Shown here piece by piece: positions 51,975 to 60,128 of a stretch of DNA of 64,000 nucleotides. Position 1 is the first letter of the stretch. Each line of letters starts with the position of its first letter. The notes beneath the pieces were generated by a model, which was not told the origin of the DNA, ran no database searches, and saw nothing but the letters and a program-made list of their open reading frames with translations. This DNA is from Clostridia bacterium (GTDB lineage Bacteria; Bacillota; Clostridia; Christensenellales; Aristaeellaceae): the NCBI GenBank assembly GCA_017430225.1, contig JAFRNK010000077.1, positions 58,400 through 122,399 on the forward strand, read 5' to 3'. The position numbers were made by a program, and so were the translations under genes.

Positions 51975-52802
51975 ATGAATGATATGAAATCACATGAGCT
52001 GAAAGCCCCGGAAAACCCGCAGGCTGACGGGAACGAAACCACGCCCGCCACGGCAGAGCAAAGCACGGTCAAAGCCGGCGGAAACACTGCGCCTCTGATG
52101 GAGCATCTGATGGCGCTGCGGCAGGTGTTCGTCGTGTCCGCCATCGCGGTCGCGGTATCCTTTTTCCTTGTTTATTACCTGGCGATCGAACCGCTGATGG
52201 CCTGGATCATCGGCCCGATCGAGCAGCGGGGGATCCAAATCATCTATACCGCCATGTCCGAAGCATTGGTGACCAAATTCAAGGTCTCCCTGATTGCCGC
52301 GGTCGTGGTGGCCAGCCCGGTCATTATCTGGCAGATATGGCGTTTTATCAAACCGGCCCTGTACGAAAAGGAAATCAGGATCTTTCGTCTGATGTTCTTT
52401 ATCGCGCTGATCCTGTTTCTCACCGGCATCGTGTTCTGCTATACCGCCGTTTATCTGCTGGCTGTGGACTTTTTCCTGGTCGCCGGCGAACATCTTGCCA
52501 CGCCCATGCTGTCCATCGACAAGTACGTCAACTTCCTGTTCGGCTTTGTCCTGCCCTTCGGCGTCGCGTTCCAGCTGCCGGTATTCCTGTACCTGACCAC
52601 CCGCATGGGGCTGACCAACTACAAGATGCTGTCTTCCAAGCGGAAATACGTGGTCCTCGCCGTGTTCATCATCGCGGCGATCCTGACGCCGCCGGACGTG
52701 GTCTCCCAGATCGCCCTGGGCATCCCTCTGATCCTGTTGTACGAAGTCGGCACGCAGGTCAGCCGCCTCACAAAATCAAGAAGAAAAGAAGCTGAATCCT
52801 GA
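51975..52802 (+). CDS. tatC: Twin-arginine translocase TatC subunit
   Basis: This 275-aa membrane protein recognises Tat signal peptides. After a hydrophilic 40-residue head it has LMEHLMALRQVFVVSAIAVAV (the conserved cytoplasmic entry and first helix), then five more helices, including FKVSLIAAVVVASPVIIWQIWRF and LLSIDKYVNFLFGFVLPFGVAFQLPV-like stretches. The head is longer than in E. coli TatC. A terminator follows. The convergent neighbour is a Tat substrate. Confidence 0.95.
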   Translation: MNDMKSHELKAPENPQADGNETTPATAEQSTVKAGGNTAPLMEHLMALRQVFVVSAIAVAVSFFLVYYLAIEPLMAWIIGPIEQRGIQIIYTAMSEALVTKFKVSLIAAVVVASPVIIWQIWRFIKPALYEKEIRIFRLMFFIALILFLTGIVFCYTAVYLLAVDFFLVAGEHLATPMLSIDKYVNFLFGFVLPFGVAFQLPVFLYLTTRMGLTNYKMLSSKRKYVVLAVFIIAAILTPPDVVSQIALGIPLILLYEVGTQVSRLTKSRRKEAES

Positions 52803-52808
52803 ACAATC

Positions 52809-52839
52809 GCCCGGGATGTGCAAACATCCCGGGCCTTTT
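52809..52839 (+). terminator. Terminator of the tat operon
   Basis: GCCCGGGATGT (52809-52819) pairs perfectly with ACATCCCGGGC (52824-52834) around a GCAA loop, followed by CTTTTA. Confidence 0.88.
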
Positions 52840-52864
52840 ATCCAGCACCGTGTTCTGATAAATC

Positions 52865-52900
52865 GGAAGCCGCCCGAATACAGTCATTCGGACGGCTTCC
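52865..52900 (-). terminator. Hairpin downstream of the FMN-binding protein gene
   Basis: GGAAGCCG-C-CCGAAT pairs with ATTCGG-A-CGGCTTCC (52865-52900), a strong stem with one mismatch. It lies just after the minus-strand stop. The T run is poor, so it may be a terminator or an mRNA 3'-end stabiliser. Confidence 0.6.
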
Positions 52901-52922
52901 TGTAGTTTTGATATTGTTTGAA

Positions 52923-53867
52923 TTATTTCTTGATCTGCGCAAGGGCGTCGTTCACAGCGGCGATCAGCGCTTCGCTGGTCTTGGTCGCGCCAGTCGCAGC
53001 GTCGACCTCGGTCGAATTTGCCGCAATGATCGCGTCGGGAATCGTGTTGAACGCCGCGTCACTGATGCCGGGCGTCTCGTTGTGGCTCAGCACTTCGATC
53101 TTGGCGATCTTGTCACCGTCCATTGTGACCTTGACCTTGACTTCGCCGCCGATATCGCTGATGCCGGTGCCGATGTACTGGTTGTCCGCCAGAGTTTCAT
53201 CCGCGGGAGCGGGTTCTTCCACCGGCGCCGCCTCTTCGTAGCCGTACAGCACGTTTAGCAGGGTGATGGTCTGGACAGCCACTTCAGCCGTCACAGCCGC
53301 GCAGCGGGCTTTGCGCTCCGGGTCGGCCATTTTGTAGCCGGTGGCCGCCATATAGGTGCCAACGGAGTCCGCGCAGTTGACGGAATGCGCCACTGTCGTG
53401 ATGGATTTGAATTCCGGCTGATACTGCGGGAAGCTGTGCTCGCGGTACCAGGCAAAGAGCTGGTCGCGGACGGTGTTCGCGTCTTTGGGTTCGCACACCA
53501 GGCCCACGAAAACCAACGCGCCGCCCAGAGAGCCGCACAGCGTGCCGGTGCCGAAGCCGCCCGCCATCAGGGAGCATACGCGGCCGGGAGCTATCTGGTT
53601 GTAAGGATAGCCGGTCACTTCGCTGAAGAGGTCGATGATGCCGCCAAAGCATCCGCCACCGCAGCCGCCGTACTCATAGAATTTCTTATAGCAGAGTTCC
53701 AGCAGAGCGTCCTTGTCGATGGGCACATATTTCCAAGGCCATACGGGGGCTTCCTGAGCTTCTGCCACGGCGGAAATCGGCAGGCTGCTGACAGCGACCG
53801 CACCCAGCGCGGCTTTACCGGCAGTGCGCAGGAAATCACGGCGGTTCATTTCCTTCATTTTCTCCAT
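52923..53867 (-). CDS. Tat-exported cysteine-rich protein with FMN-binding domain
   Basis: This protein of about 314 aa has a twin-arginine signal, MNRRDFLRTAGKAALGAVAVS, ending near AVAEA. The middle carries a cysteine-rich C_GCAxxG_C_C-type region (YGGCGGGCFGG, GRVCSLMAGGFG, VNCADSVG). The C-terminal 90 residues are an FMN_bind domain with VDAATGATKTS, the motif in which threonine receives FMN covalently through ApbE. It is probably an extracytoplasmic redox protein. AAGGAG precedes the ATG at 53867. It converges on the tat operon and is divergent from an HxlR regulator. Confidence 0.87.
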   Translation of the reverse strand: MEKMKEMNRRDFLRTAGKAALGAVAVSSLPISAVAEAQEAPVWPWKYVPIDKDALLELCYKKFYEYGGCGGGCFGGIIDLFSEVTGYPYNQIAPGRVCSLMAGGFGTGTLCGSLGGALVFVGLVCEPKDANTVRDQLFAWYREHSFPQYQPEFKSITTVAHSVNCADSVGTYMAATGYKMADPERKARCAAVTAEVAVQTITLLNVLYGYEEAAPVEEPAPADETLADNQYIGTGISDIGGEVKVKVTMDGDKIAKIEVLSHNETPGISDAAFNTIPDAIIAANSTEVDAATGATKTSEALIAAVNDALAQIKK

Positions 53868-53916
53868 ATGATTCTCTCCTTTATGTTGTTTTACCAGTGA
53901 TAAACCAGCATCTTTT

Positions 53917-53944
53917 ATTGTACGGATTATTTGCTCGGAGTCAA
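53917..53944 (-). promoter_or_regulatory. Promoter of the FMN-binding protein gene
   Basis: On the minus strand TTGACT (53939-53944) and TACAAT (53917-53922) are 16 bases apart, about 50 bases before the start codon. Confidence 0.6.
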
Positions 53945-53949
53945 TGTTT

Positions 53950-53965
53950 CTATGAATAATCATAG
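53950..53965. promoter_or_regulatory. Palindromic operator candidate between divergent promoters
   Basis: CTATGA-ATAA-TCATAG is a perfect 16-base inverted repeat lying between the -35 boxes of the flavoprotein and HxlR promoters. It is a good candidate for the HxlR binding site. Confidence 0.5.
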
Positions 53966-53991
53966 CAGCTAATAAATTTAATAGTAATGGA

Positions 53992-54020
53992 TTGCTTTCC
54001 ATCGTGCTGTTGTGTATAAT
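53992..54020 (+). promoter_or_regulatory. Promoter of the HxlR regulator gene
   Basis: TTGCTT (53992-53997) and TATAAT (54015-54020) are 17 bases apart, 31 bases before the ATG at 54052. Confidence 0.65.
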
Positions 54021-54051
54021 CGTATGGAACAGATCGTCCGGGAGGCTGCTT

Positions 54052-54459
54052 ATGGCTTACAAAAAGAAAATCGAACAGGTGAAACGCTGCCCGTTTGAGT
54101 ACGGGCTTCAGGTGTTCGGCGGCAAATGGAATTCCAGGATCCTCTGCCTACTCAGCCGGGATAAGCCCTTGCGCTTTCATCAGATCCGGGACGAGCTGAG
54201 CGATATCACAGACGCCGTCCTTTCAGGCGCGCTGCGTGAATTGATGCTGGATCAGGCTATCCAGCGGGAAGCGTACAACGAAGTGCCGCCCCGCGTGGAA
54301 TACCGCCTGACAGAAAAGGGAAAAAACATCCTGCCGCTGCTGCAGAGCATCTGCCGATGGTCCGAACAGCAGTACGCGATGGATGAAGCCGTGCTCCTGG
54401 CCCCCTGCCGCCAATGCCCACACCGGCTCGGAAGCGATAGAGACGGTGCAGGAGAATAA
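54052..54459 (+). CDS. HxlR-family transcriptional regulator
   Basis: This protein of about 135 aa has the HxlR winged-helix pattern: CPFEYGLQVFGGKWNSRILCLLS, FHQIRDELSDITDAVLSGALREL and PPRVEYRLTEKGKNILPLLQSI. The N-terminal cysteine precedes the helix as in redox-sensing members such as HypR, and a CRQCPH pair lies near the end. GGGAGG precedes the ATG. Divergent from the Tat-exported flavoprotein, it is likely to control that gene, perhaps in response to oxidation or electrophiles. Confidence 0.9.
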   Translation: MAYKKKIEQVKRCPFEYGLQVFGGKWNSRILCLLSRDKPLRFHQIRDELSDITDAVLSGALRELMLDQAIQREAYNEVPPRVEYRLTEKGKNILPLLQSICRWSEQQYAMDEAVLLAPCRQCPHRLGSDRDGAGE

Positions 54460-54470
54460 GCCAGAAAACG

Positions 54471-54555
54471 ATAAACGGGCTGCTGGACAACATCCAAACA
54501 GCCCTCATTCGACCTCACTGCGTTCGGCCATCTTCCCCCGAGATCGGGCGCTCTA
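54471..54555 (-). repeat. Small interspersed repeat, copy 1
   Basis: Read on the minus strand it has a CCCGATCTCGGGGGAAG hairpin head, then GATGGCC, GAATGAGGGC and AGCAGCCCGTT. Copy 2 at 54608-54695 has the same order in the opposite orientation. No protein-coding signal. Confidence 0.55.
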
Positions 54556-54607
54556 ACCAAACTAAAGAAGTGTCTGAAGAATCATATATTCTGATGCATA
54601 TCAGGCA

Positions 54608-54695
54608 GGAGCCTTCCCCCGATCTCGGGGGAAGGTGGCACGCCGCAGGCATGACAGATGAGGGCATTCAACAGTCTGCACAACAGCCCGTTCTC
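54608..54695 (+). repeat. Small interspersed repeat, copy 2
   Basis: It starts with a perfect 24-base palindromic head at 54612-54635 (arms CCTTCCCCCGA and TCGGGGGAAGG), then GGTGGCACGCCGCAGGC, GATGAGGGC and CAACAGCCCGTT. With copy 1 it forms a large imperfect inverted repeat around 54556-54607. The look is of a REP- or MITE-like element common in Clostridia genomes. Confidence 0.6.
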
Positions 54696-54733
54696 GCTTT
54701 CGAATCTGTCCCTGACCTTTTGTTACAAAGCAC

Positions 54734-54925
54734 TCACCGTATCCAGGCGATATCCACGATTCTGGACTCTGCCAGCATGTTCATGTAATCGTACCTGTCC
54801 ATATTCGCGACGGTTGAAGAAAAAGCAGAATCGCCAGTTTCACCCGGGGTTCCAGCCTCATCCATCAGGAATCCCGTCGCGGTGAAATAAGATCCTTTCG
54901 GATCGGAAAACTGTTCTTCGTCCAT
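54734..54925 (-). CDS. Small protein downstream of the LexA-like repressor
   Basis: This protein of about 63 aa starts at 54925 (MDEEQFSDPKGSYFTATGFL) with GGAGG nine bases upstream. It is acidic, soluble and of no family I recognise. It follows the 85-aa gene by 29 bases and is the last gene of the repressor transcript. Confidence 0.55.
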   Translation of the reverse strand: MDEEQFSDPKGSYFTATGFLMDEAGTPGETGDSAFSSTVANMDRYDYMNMLAESRIVDIAWIR

Positions 54926-54954
54926 GTTGAGCTGCCTCCAGCGGGTTCGGCCGA

Positions 54955-55212
54955 TCAGGCAGCTTTTTTCTGATAGAAAAACCGGCTCTTGTCCGGAAAG
55001 ACACGGCTGGTATAATTGCGCAGCTGGTCGATCCCGAACCACGTGAGCATTTCGTTCAGCATCTGCGGCGGGACGTTCCTGTCCACACCCACGTAGACGT
55101 ACTGACCGTCTTTCTCCGCGGACGTCATCGTATCCACACGGATCCCGTCATAATTGAATACTTCAATGCCGTTATTGCTGCTGACATAACGCAGATGTTC
55201 AGGTTGAAACAT
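54955..55212 (-). CDS. Small protein co-transcribed with the LexA-like repressor
   Basis: This protein of about 85 aa starts at 55212 (MFQPEHLRYVSSNNGIEVFNYDG) with AGGAGG upstream. It is soluble, with no recognised family. It lies 52 bases after the repressor gene. As an operon partner of a self-cleaving repressor it may be damage-induced; this is inference. Confidence 0.65.
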   Translation of the reverse strand: MFQPEHLRYVSSNNGIEVFNYDGIRVDTMTSAEKDGQYVYVGVDRNVPPQMLNEMLTWFGIDQLRNYTSRVFPDKSRFFYQKKAA

Positions 55213-55264
55213 AACTCTTCCTCCTGTTATTCTTCGTTCGTTCCGGGAAACAGACGCAATCGGT

Positions 55265-56083
55265 TCATTCCTCAATGGCGGCGTAGGCTTGCTCGACTTC
55301 TTTGAGCTCCTGGCCGGCCAGAATATCGTATTCGTTGACCCTGCCCCTCACGACACCGAGGCAGCGGACGTCCTGCCAGCCCTGCACTTTGATCAGGGGA
55401 TAGGTTTCCTTGTCCGGGTTATAGGATTCGAGGCCCCTGGGCGTAAACTGCTTGATGTACAGGGTATCCTCGTAGATGACCACCACGTCGTCGCCGACGC
55501 GTGGCGTACGCTTTTCGTCCACATACACGAAAGAGCCGTCCATGTACACGGGTTCCATGCTCTTCCCGTTCACCTTGACCAGAACGGTGCTCTGCTGCTG
55601 ATACGGGTTCGTCCGCACATACAGCTGTTCGGTGGGCAGTTCGTCGTCCATGGTGGGTCCGAAACCGGCTGACGCTGCCAGGATGGCGGGCATTCTGTAA
55701 GCGGAATTCCTCAGGTACTCAAACTTGCGCTCCTGCTCGTTCTGCTCCAGCTCGGAGATAAGCGTCCGGACCATCCGCTTGTTGGCGGGATTCATTCTCC
55801 GGTAAGACGACAGCACGTCGCGCTCGTCGCCGTTCAGTCCCATCTCGGGCTCCATATTCAGCAGCTCGGTCGCGGAAATACGGAGCACGCTGCACAGCTT
55901 GGGAACCGTGTCAAAGTCAGGCCGTGCGATACAGCGCTCCCAGTTGCCAACAGCGGCGGGCGTAACGCCGATCCTCTCCGCCAGTTCGGCTTGCTCCAGG
56001 CCCGCCTGCAGGCGCTTCTGACGGATCAGGTTGGCCATCCTCATCCGCCGGGCCATGTCCACAACAGGCCGACTCCTTGCCAT
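55265..56083 (-). CDS. LexA/CI-like repressor with S24 autoprotease domain
   Basis: This protein of about 272 aa has an N-terminal XRE helix-turn-helix (RLQAGLEQAELAERIGVTPAAVGNWER) and a C-terminal S24 peptidase domain. GKSMEPVYMDGSFVYVDE holds the catalytic serine, YIKQF the lysine, and AASAGFG upstream offers the Ala-Gly cleavage bond. It is built like phage CI or HTH-type LexA analogues rather than classical LexA. The ATG at 56083 has GGGAGG upstream. Palindromes in its own promoter suggest autorepression. Confidence 0.88.
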   Translation of the reverse strand: MARSRPVVDMARRMRMANLIRQKRLQAGLEQAELAERIGVTPAAVGNWERCIARPDFDTVPKLCSVLRISATELLNMEPEMGLNGDERDVLSSYRRMNPANKRMVRTLISELEQNEQERKFEYLRNSAYRMPAILAASAGFGPTMDDELPTEQLYVRTNPYQQQSTVLVKVNGKSMEPVYMDGSFVYVDEKRTPRVGDDVVVIYEDTLYIKQFTPRGLESYNPDKETYPLIKVQGWQDVRCLGVVRGRVNEYDILAGQELKEVEQAYAAIEE

Positions 56084-56124
56084 GAGCACTTCCTCCCTCA
56101 CAGGTAATTTCATGATCTGAATGC

Positions 56125-56188
56125 ATTGTAACACAAATTTAATATTTGTCAATAGGTTTTTAATAATTTATAAACAATTAAATTTGTT
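56125..56188 (-). promoter_or_regulatory. Promoter and operators of the LexA-like repressor
   Basis: On the minus strand TTGACA (56147-56152) and TACAAT (56125-56130) are 16 bases apart. The palindrome ACAAAT-N5-ATTTGT (56133-56149) fills the spacer, and a related AACAA-N6-TTGTT (56173-56188) lies upstream. This is the layout of a self-regulated repressor. Confidence 0.65.
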
Positions 56189-56268
56189 ATTTGGATATAC
56201 GCTTGGCCCTGAGTTCTTCTGAGATGAATCAGCTGCTCTCAGGATCATTCAATGCCACATGTTTGAAT

Positions 56269-56297
56269 TTGACTTGAACCCGGTTTTACGTTACAAT
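56269..56297 (+). promoter_or_regulatory. Promoter of the aldo/keto reductase gene
   Basis: TTGACT (56269-56274) and TACAAT (56292-56297) are 17 bases apart. Transcription would start near 56304, about 90 bases before the ATG. Confidence 0.65.
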
Positions 56298-56394
56298 TCA
56301 AACGGCTTGTCACACAAAAGATTCTTATCAGGGGCGATAACCTTTCCCCTTTGCACAGAACGAATCCGCCCACGGCAAAAACGGAGAAACACTT

Positions 56395-57354
56395 ATGAGA
56401 TATGTTCAGATCCCCAATGTCGTGCAGCCCGTTTCGCAAATGATCCTGGGCGGATCGAGCGCCCGATTCAACTCCGGTTCAGACGTGACAGACCTGATAG
56501 AAGGCGCCCTGGCCTGCGGGATCAACGCGTTCGACACGGCACGGGTATACGGGGAGAGCGAAAACGCCATCGGCCGTTGGCTGAAAGCCGGGGACAGACG
56601 GAATAAAATCGTACTGATCTCCAAGGGCTGCCACCCCAGCATGGCCTTTCATAAGCGGATCAGCGCCAACGCGGCCGCCGACGACCTGAAACGCTCTTTG
56701 GACGCTCTGAATACGGACCGGATCGATATTTATCTGCTTCACCGGGACGACGAATCCGTTCCGGTCGGAAAAATCGTTGATTTCCTGAACCGGCATCATG
56801 AAGAAGGCCGGATCGGGGCGTTCGGCGGATCCAACTGGACGGCGGACCGCATCGCCCAGGCCAATGCGTACGCCGCACAGCACGGGCTCAAAGGCTTTAC
56901 CGTTTCCAGCCCCCATTACAGCCTTGGCCGTCAACGCCACGATCCCTGGGGCAACGGATGCAAAACCATTACAGGTGAAAAGCACGCAAAGGAGCGTGAA
57001 TACTACCGTGAAACGCGGATGCCCGTCTTGGCCTGGTCGAGCTTGTGCAACAGCGTATTCTCAGGAAAACTGACCAGCCGCGAATGGGGAAAGCTGCAAA
57101 AGTACTTTGGTATCAACAGCAAATGGGCCTATGGATGCCGAGACAACCGGGAACGGCTTTCCCGCTGCGAGAAAATCGCGGCCGAAAAGGGCGTAACCGT
57201 AGCACAGATCGCTCTGACCTGGATGCTGTCAGGGCCCATCAACGTCTTTCCCATTATCAGCGCGTCAAGCCCGGCAAGGATCAAGGAAAACGCCGCCGCA
57301 GCAGACATCAAATTACCAGAGCAGGAATACGCCTGGTTGGACTTGGCTTTGTAA
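56395..57354 (+). CDS. Aldo/keto reductase
   Basis: This 319-aa protein has the AKR barrel motifs: GINAFDTARVYGESENAIG (Asp and Tyr of the tetrad), VLISKGCHP (Lys), DRIDIYLLHRDD (His) and PIISASSPARIKEN for NADP binding. The C-terminus matches the family. GGAGA lies upstream. It probably reduces carbonyl substrates with NADPH; the physiological substrate is unknown. Monocistronic between its own promoter and a strong terminator. Confidence 0.92.
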   Translation: MRYVQIPNVVQPVSQMILGGSSARFNSGSDVTDLIEGALACGINAFDTARVYGESENAIGRWLKAGDRRNKIVLISKGCHPSMAFHKRISANAAADDLKRSLDALNTDRIDIYLLHRDDESVPVGKIVDFLNRHHEEGRIGAFGGSNWTADRIAQANAYAAQHGLKGFTVSSPHYSLGRQRHDPWGNGCKTITGEKHAKEREYYRETRMPVLAWSSLCNSVFSGKLTSREWGKLQKYFGINSKWAYGCRDNRERLSRCEKIAAEKGVTVAQIALTWMLSGPINVFPIISASSPARIKENAAAADIKLPEQEYAWLDLAL

Positions 57355-57407
57355 GCATCCGGACTTCCTGAACAATGTTTATTGAACCTGTTATTGCATA
57401 TCACTGA

Positions 57408-57450
57408 AAAAAGGGCGTTCCCGCGTCAAATTCGCGGGAACGCCCCTTTT
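57408..57450. terminator. Bidirectional terminator
   Basis: GGGCGTTCCCGCG (57413-57425) pairs perfectly with CGCGGGAACGCCC (57433-57445), flanked by A and T runs on both sides. It serves the aldo/keto reductase and the convergent secreted-protein gene. Confidence 0.88.
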
Positions 57451-57472
57451 AAATTGGGTCTGCCAGGCCGGG

Positions 57473-58483
57473 TCAGTCATCTTCTTGTACAGGAATGTAG
57501 ACCTGCTCGGCGACTGCCGTCAGATCCAGTCCGTCCGGATCCGTCGTATACACAGAGAGGGAATACATCAGACCGGGCGCGGCGTCATACCAGAGGCACA
57601 GCTCGACCCAGTCCTCGCTGCCGGTCTGGGCCTGTCCGATAGTGCCATAGCAGCGGCCGACGGTGATGGTTTCTTCGTTTTCCCAGCCGAAATACATCCC
57701 GGAGATGTTCATCAGCTGGCCTTCCTGCAACGCCGTGGGCTGGATGCGTGCGCAGAAATCGTCAGGTCCCAGGGAGAACTGCATCTCCGCGAGATTCTCG
57801 CCCGGCAGAAAGCGATAAATAACATTTTCCGCGCCCTCCGGAACACCGAAGCTCAGCCCGGACGCTTCAGCCAGCTGCTCCGCGGTCAGTTCTTTCCACG
57901 GATTGACCATGTCCGGTGCATACGAATCACCCACAAACCCGCTGTCGTTCTTCTCACTGTACAGAAACCAGGTGTCCAGTTCAGCCGGAAGTTCGTCCTG
58001 ATCCCACACGTGGGTCCACAGCAGCATGTCCTCCGAAAAGGCGTCCAGGGGCGTGCCAGGGCCGTACAGCACCATTTCGTCCCCCTCGCTGAGTCCGTAG
58101 GGATCCGCCGTCACGAAACGGATGCCGTCATCGATCGCTTCCGGGACCTGTCCTTCGTCCGGTGCCAGCGCGTCAACACGGATCTTCCAGGCGTTGTCGT
58201 CCATGCGCTCCGCAAGGCTCATTCGACCGCTGAAAGCGCAGCCGTAAATCGTGCCGTCAGGGTAACCCTCGCCGGTTTCCCCCATTTCGCTGTCGTGATA
58301 TTCGCCGCTGAAGGACCCGTCCGCCTGAATCCGGAGGTCGGTGGACCAGGCGCCCGCACCGCTGCTGAAACTCCATTCCAGGCCGGCCAGTACATCAAAA
58401 ATGTTTTCCGTTGTTTCCGCCACTGCCCCTGCGGCAGACAGCATCAGCATCAGACTCAATATCCAGGCAATGACTCTCTTCAT
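57473..58483 (-). CDS. Secreted protein of unknown function
   Basis: This protein of about 336 aa has a signal peptide (MKRVIAWILSLMLMLSAAGAVAE) and an acidic, tryptophan- and glycine-rich mature part (LEWSFSSGAGAWSTDLRIQ onward). I do not recognise a domain. The ATG at 58483 has AAAGGAG upstream; the open frame to 58621 has no better site. I could not find a convincing promoter. Confidence 0.8.
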   Translation of the reverse strand: MKRVIAWILSLMLMLSAAGAVAETTENIFDVLAGLEWSFSSGAGAWSTDLRIQADGSFSGEYHDSEMGETGEGYPDGTIYGCAFSGRMSLAERMDDNAWKIRVDALAPDEGQVPEAIDDGIRFVTADPYGLSEGDEMVLYGPGTPLDAFSEDMLLWTHVWDQDELPAELDTWFLYSEKNDSGFVGDSYAPDMVNPWKELTAEQLAEASGLSFGVPEGAENVIYRFLPGENLAEMQFSLGPDDFCARIQPTALQEGQLMNISGMYFGWENEETITVGRCYGTIGQAQTGSEDWVELCLWYDAAPGLMYSLSVYTTDPDGLDLTAVAEQVYIPVQEDD

Positions 58484-58740
58484 TTTAGCACTCCTTTCCC
58501 GGGAAGGCTGTTTGATCCTTCCACAGTATATACGTATCAACCCGTCAGATTTATCCAGCTTTATTGAAAAAATTGACGTGATTGACATAGAGTATAGATA
58601 AACCGAATATTGATATTTCATCAGTTATGTTATTGCCCCCACGCACCATATTTGGTTCTGCTGCCAGATTACCGTTCGCGTCAACGATTTGCATAATATC
58701 GCTTGTAAACTGTGTTCTAAGCTCCGCGGCCAATCGAGCA

Positions 58741-58769
58741 TTGAACAACGGCCGGAAATATGGTATACT
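58741..58769 (+). promoter_or_regulatory. Promoter of the histidine kinase gene
   Basis: TTGAAC (58741-58746) and TATACT (58764-58769) are 17 bases apart, with the kinase start at 58815 behind GAGGAG. Confidence 0.65.
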
Positions 58770-58814
58770 GATATATATGGTTGTCTGCGCATGCGAACAA
58801 GAGGAGCAACGAGT

Positions 58815-60128
58815 ATGCATGATGAATTCGCTGTTTCGGACGGGAAAAGGATCCTTTATCAGACCGAAGGCTTTCAGCCGGAACAGGTCACCAATACGGT
58901 CAGCCTGTCGGAAGGGAAAACACTGCTGATCTGCTATCACGATCAGAAGATCCTGGAGCAGAGGCTGCAGGAAGCTGAAGAGGCCATTGCCGCCAAGGAC
59001 ATATTCCTGAGCAACATGTCCCACGATATCCGCACGCCCATGAACGCTATCGTGGGCTTGACGCTGCTGGCCAAAATGCACCTGGACGAAACGCCCCGCG
59101 TAGCCGACGCGCTGAACAAGATCGAAACAGCCAGCAGTCATTTGCTGAGCCTGATCAACGATGTTCTGGATATGTCCCGGATCAATTCAGGCCGGATGCA
59201 GTTCACTCCCGAGGCTTTTTTCCTGAACGACCTGATCCACGAAACCCTGATGTTCGTCCGGCCTCAGGCGCTCAAGAAAAAACAGTCGCTGCAGCTGGCC
59301 ACGGAGGACATTGCTGTGGAATCGCTGATCGGCGACAGCCTGCGCCTGCGCCAGATTTTTGTGAATATCATCTCAAACGCCGTGAAATATACGCCCGAAA
59401 AGGGAGAAATCTCCGTACGCTTCTCCGAGGAAATGACGCAGGACCGGTGCACGCTGCTTTTCACATGTCAGGATAACGGGATTGGTATGTCCGAGGAATT
59501 TTTGCAGCGCATCTTCGAGCCGTTCGAGCGCGTTCACTCCTCCACCGTGTCCCGGATCGAGGGCACCGGCCTGGGAATGAGCATCGTAAAAAAGCTGACG
59601 GAAGCCATGAACGGGGTCATTTCCATTCAATCAAAGCCCCAGGAAGGCACCACCGTTCAAATCCGCATTCCCCTGGAATATCAGATCATCCCCGTGCATA
59701 CGGACGCGTTGAAGGATAAACGTGTTCTGGTGGTGGAAAGCGACCCCGCTTTGCGCACCCAGTACGACGCTTACCTGAATGAGTTTCGGATCGAGCATAC
59801 GATCACCGATTCTGTTCAAGCAGCACTGGATGCGCTGGCCGACGCCGATATCGGCAGCCGGCCCTTCCACGCGGTGATTATCGGCCAATCCTGCGGCGAG
59901 AAAGAAGATAAGCTGGATTTTGCCGCATATCTGCATAAATACGCCCCCGCACTGCCCCTGCTCCTGTCCAGCAACGACGATTGGGAGCAGATCCGCTACC
60001 AGGCGGAGCACAGCGGGATCGTATCGTTCCTGCCGCTGCCGCTGTTCCGCAAAAGCCTCATTCAGGGGTTGGAGGCGGTGCTGGAAAACCTGTCGAAAGA
60101 AAGGAAGCCTCAGCTTATCCCGATCTGA
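58815..60128 (+). CDS. Hybrid histidine kinase, N-terminal part of a frameshifted gene
   Basis: This part encodes about 437 aa. NMSHDIRTPMNAIVGL carries the phosphorylated histidine, and the ATPase domain shows NIISNAVKYT (N), DNGIGMSEE (G1), FEPFERV (F) and GTGLGMSIVKKL (G2). A receiver-like domain follows (KRVLVVESDPALRT) but lacks the phospho-acceptor aspartate, with IIGQSC where it should be, so it is a pseudo-receiver. No sensor or membrane segment is present. The frame stops at 60128, while a complete receiver continues in the -1 frame from about 60100. Confidence 0.85.
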   Translation: MHDEFAVSDGKRILYQTEGFQPEQVTNTVSLSEGKTLLICYHDQKILEQRLQEAEEAIAAKDIFLSNMSHDIRTPMNAIVGLTLLAKMHLDETPRVADALNKIETASSHLLSLINDVLDMSRINSGRMQFTPEAFFLNDLIHETLMFVRPQALKKKQSLQLATEDIAVESLIGDSLRLRQIFVNIISNAVKYTPEKGEISVRFSEEMTQDRCTLLFTCQDNGIGMSEEFLQRIFEPFERVHSSTVSRIEGTGLGMSIVKKLTEAMNGVISIQSKPQEGTTVQIRIPLEYQIIPVHTDALKDKRVLVVESDPALRTQYDAYLNEFRIEHTITDSVQAALDALADADIGSRPFHAVIIGQSCGEKEDKLDFAAYLHKYAPALPLLLSSNDDWEQIRYQAEHSGIVSFLPLPLFRKSLIQGLEAVLENLSKERKPQLIPI

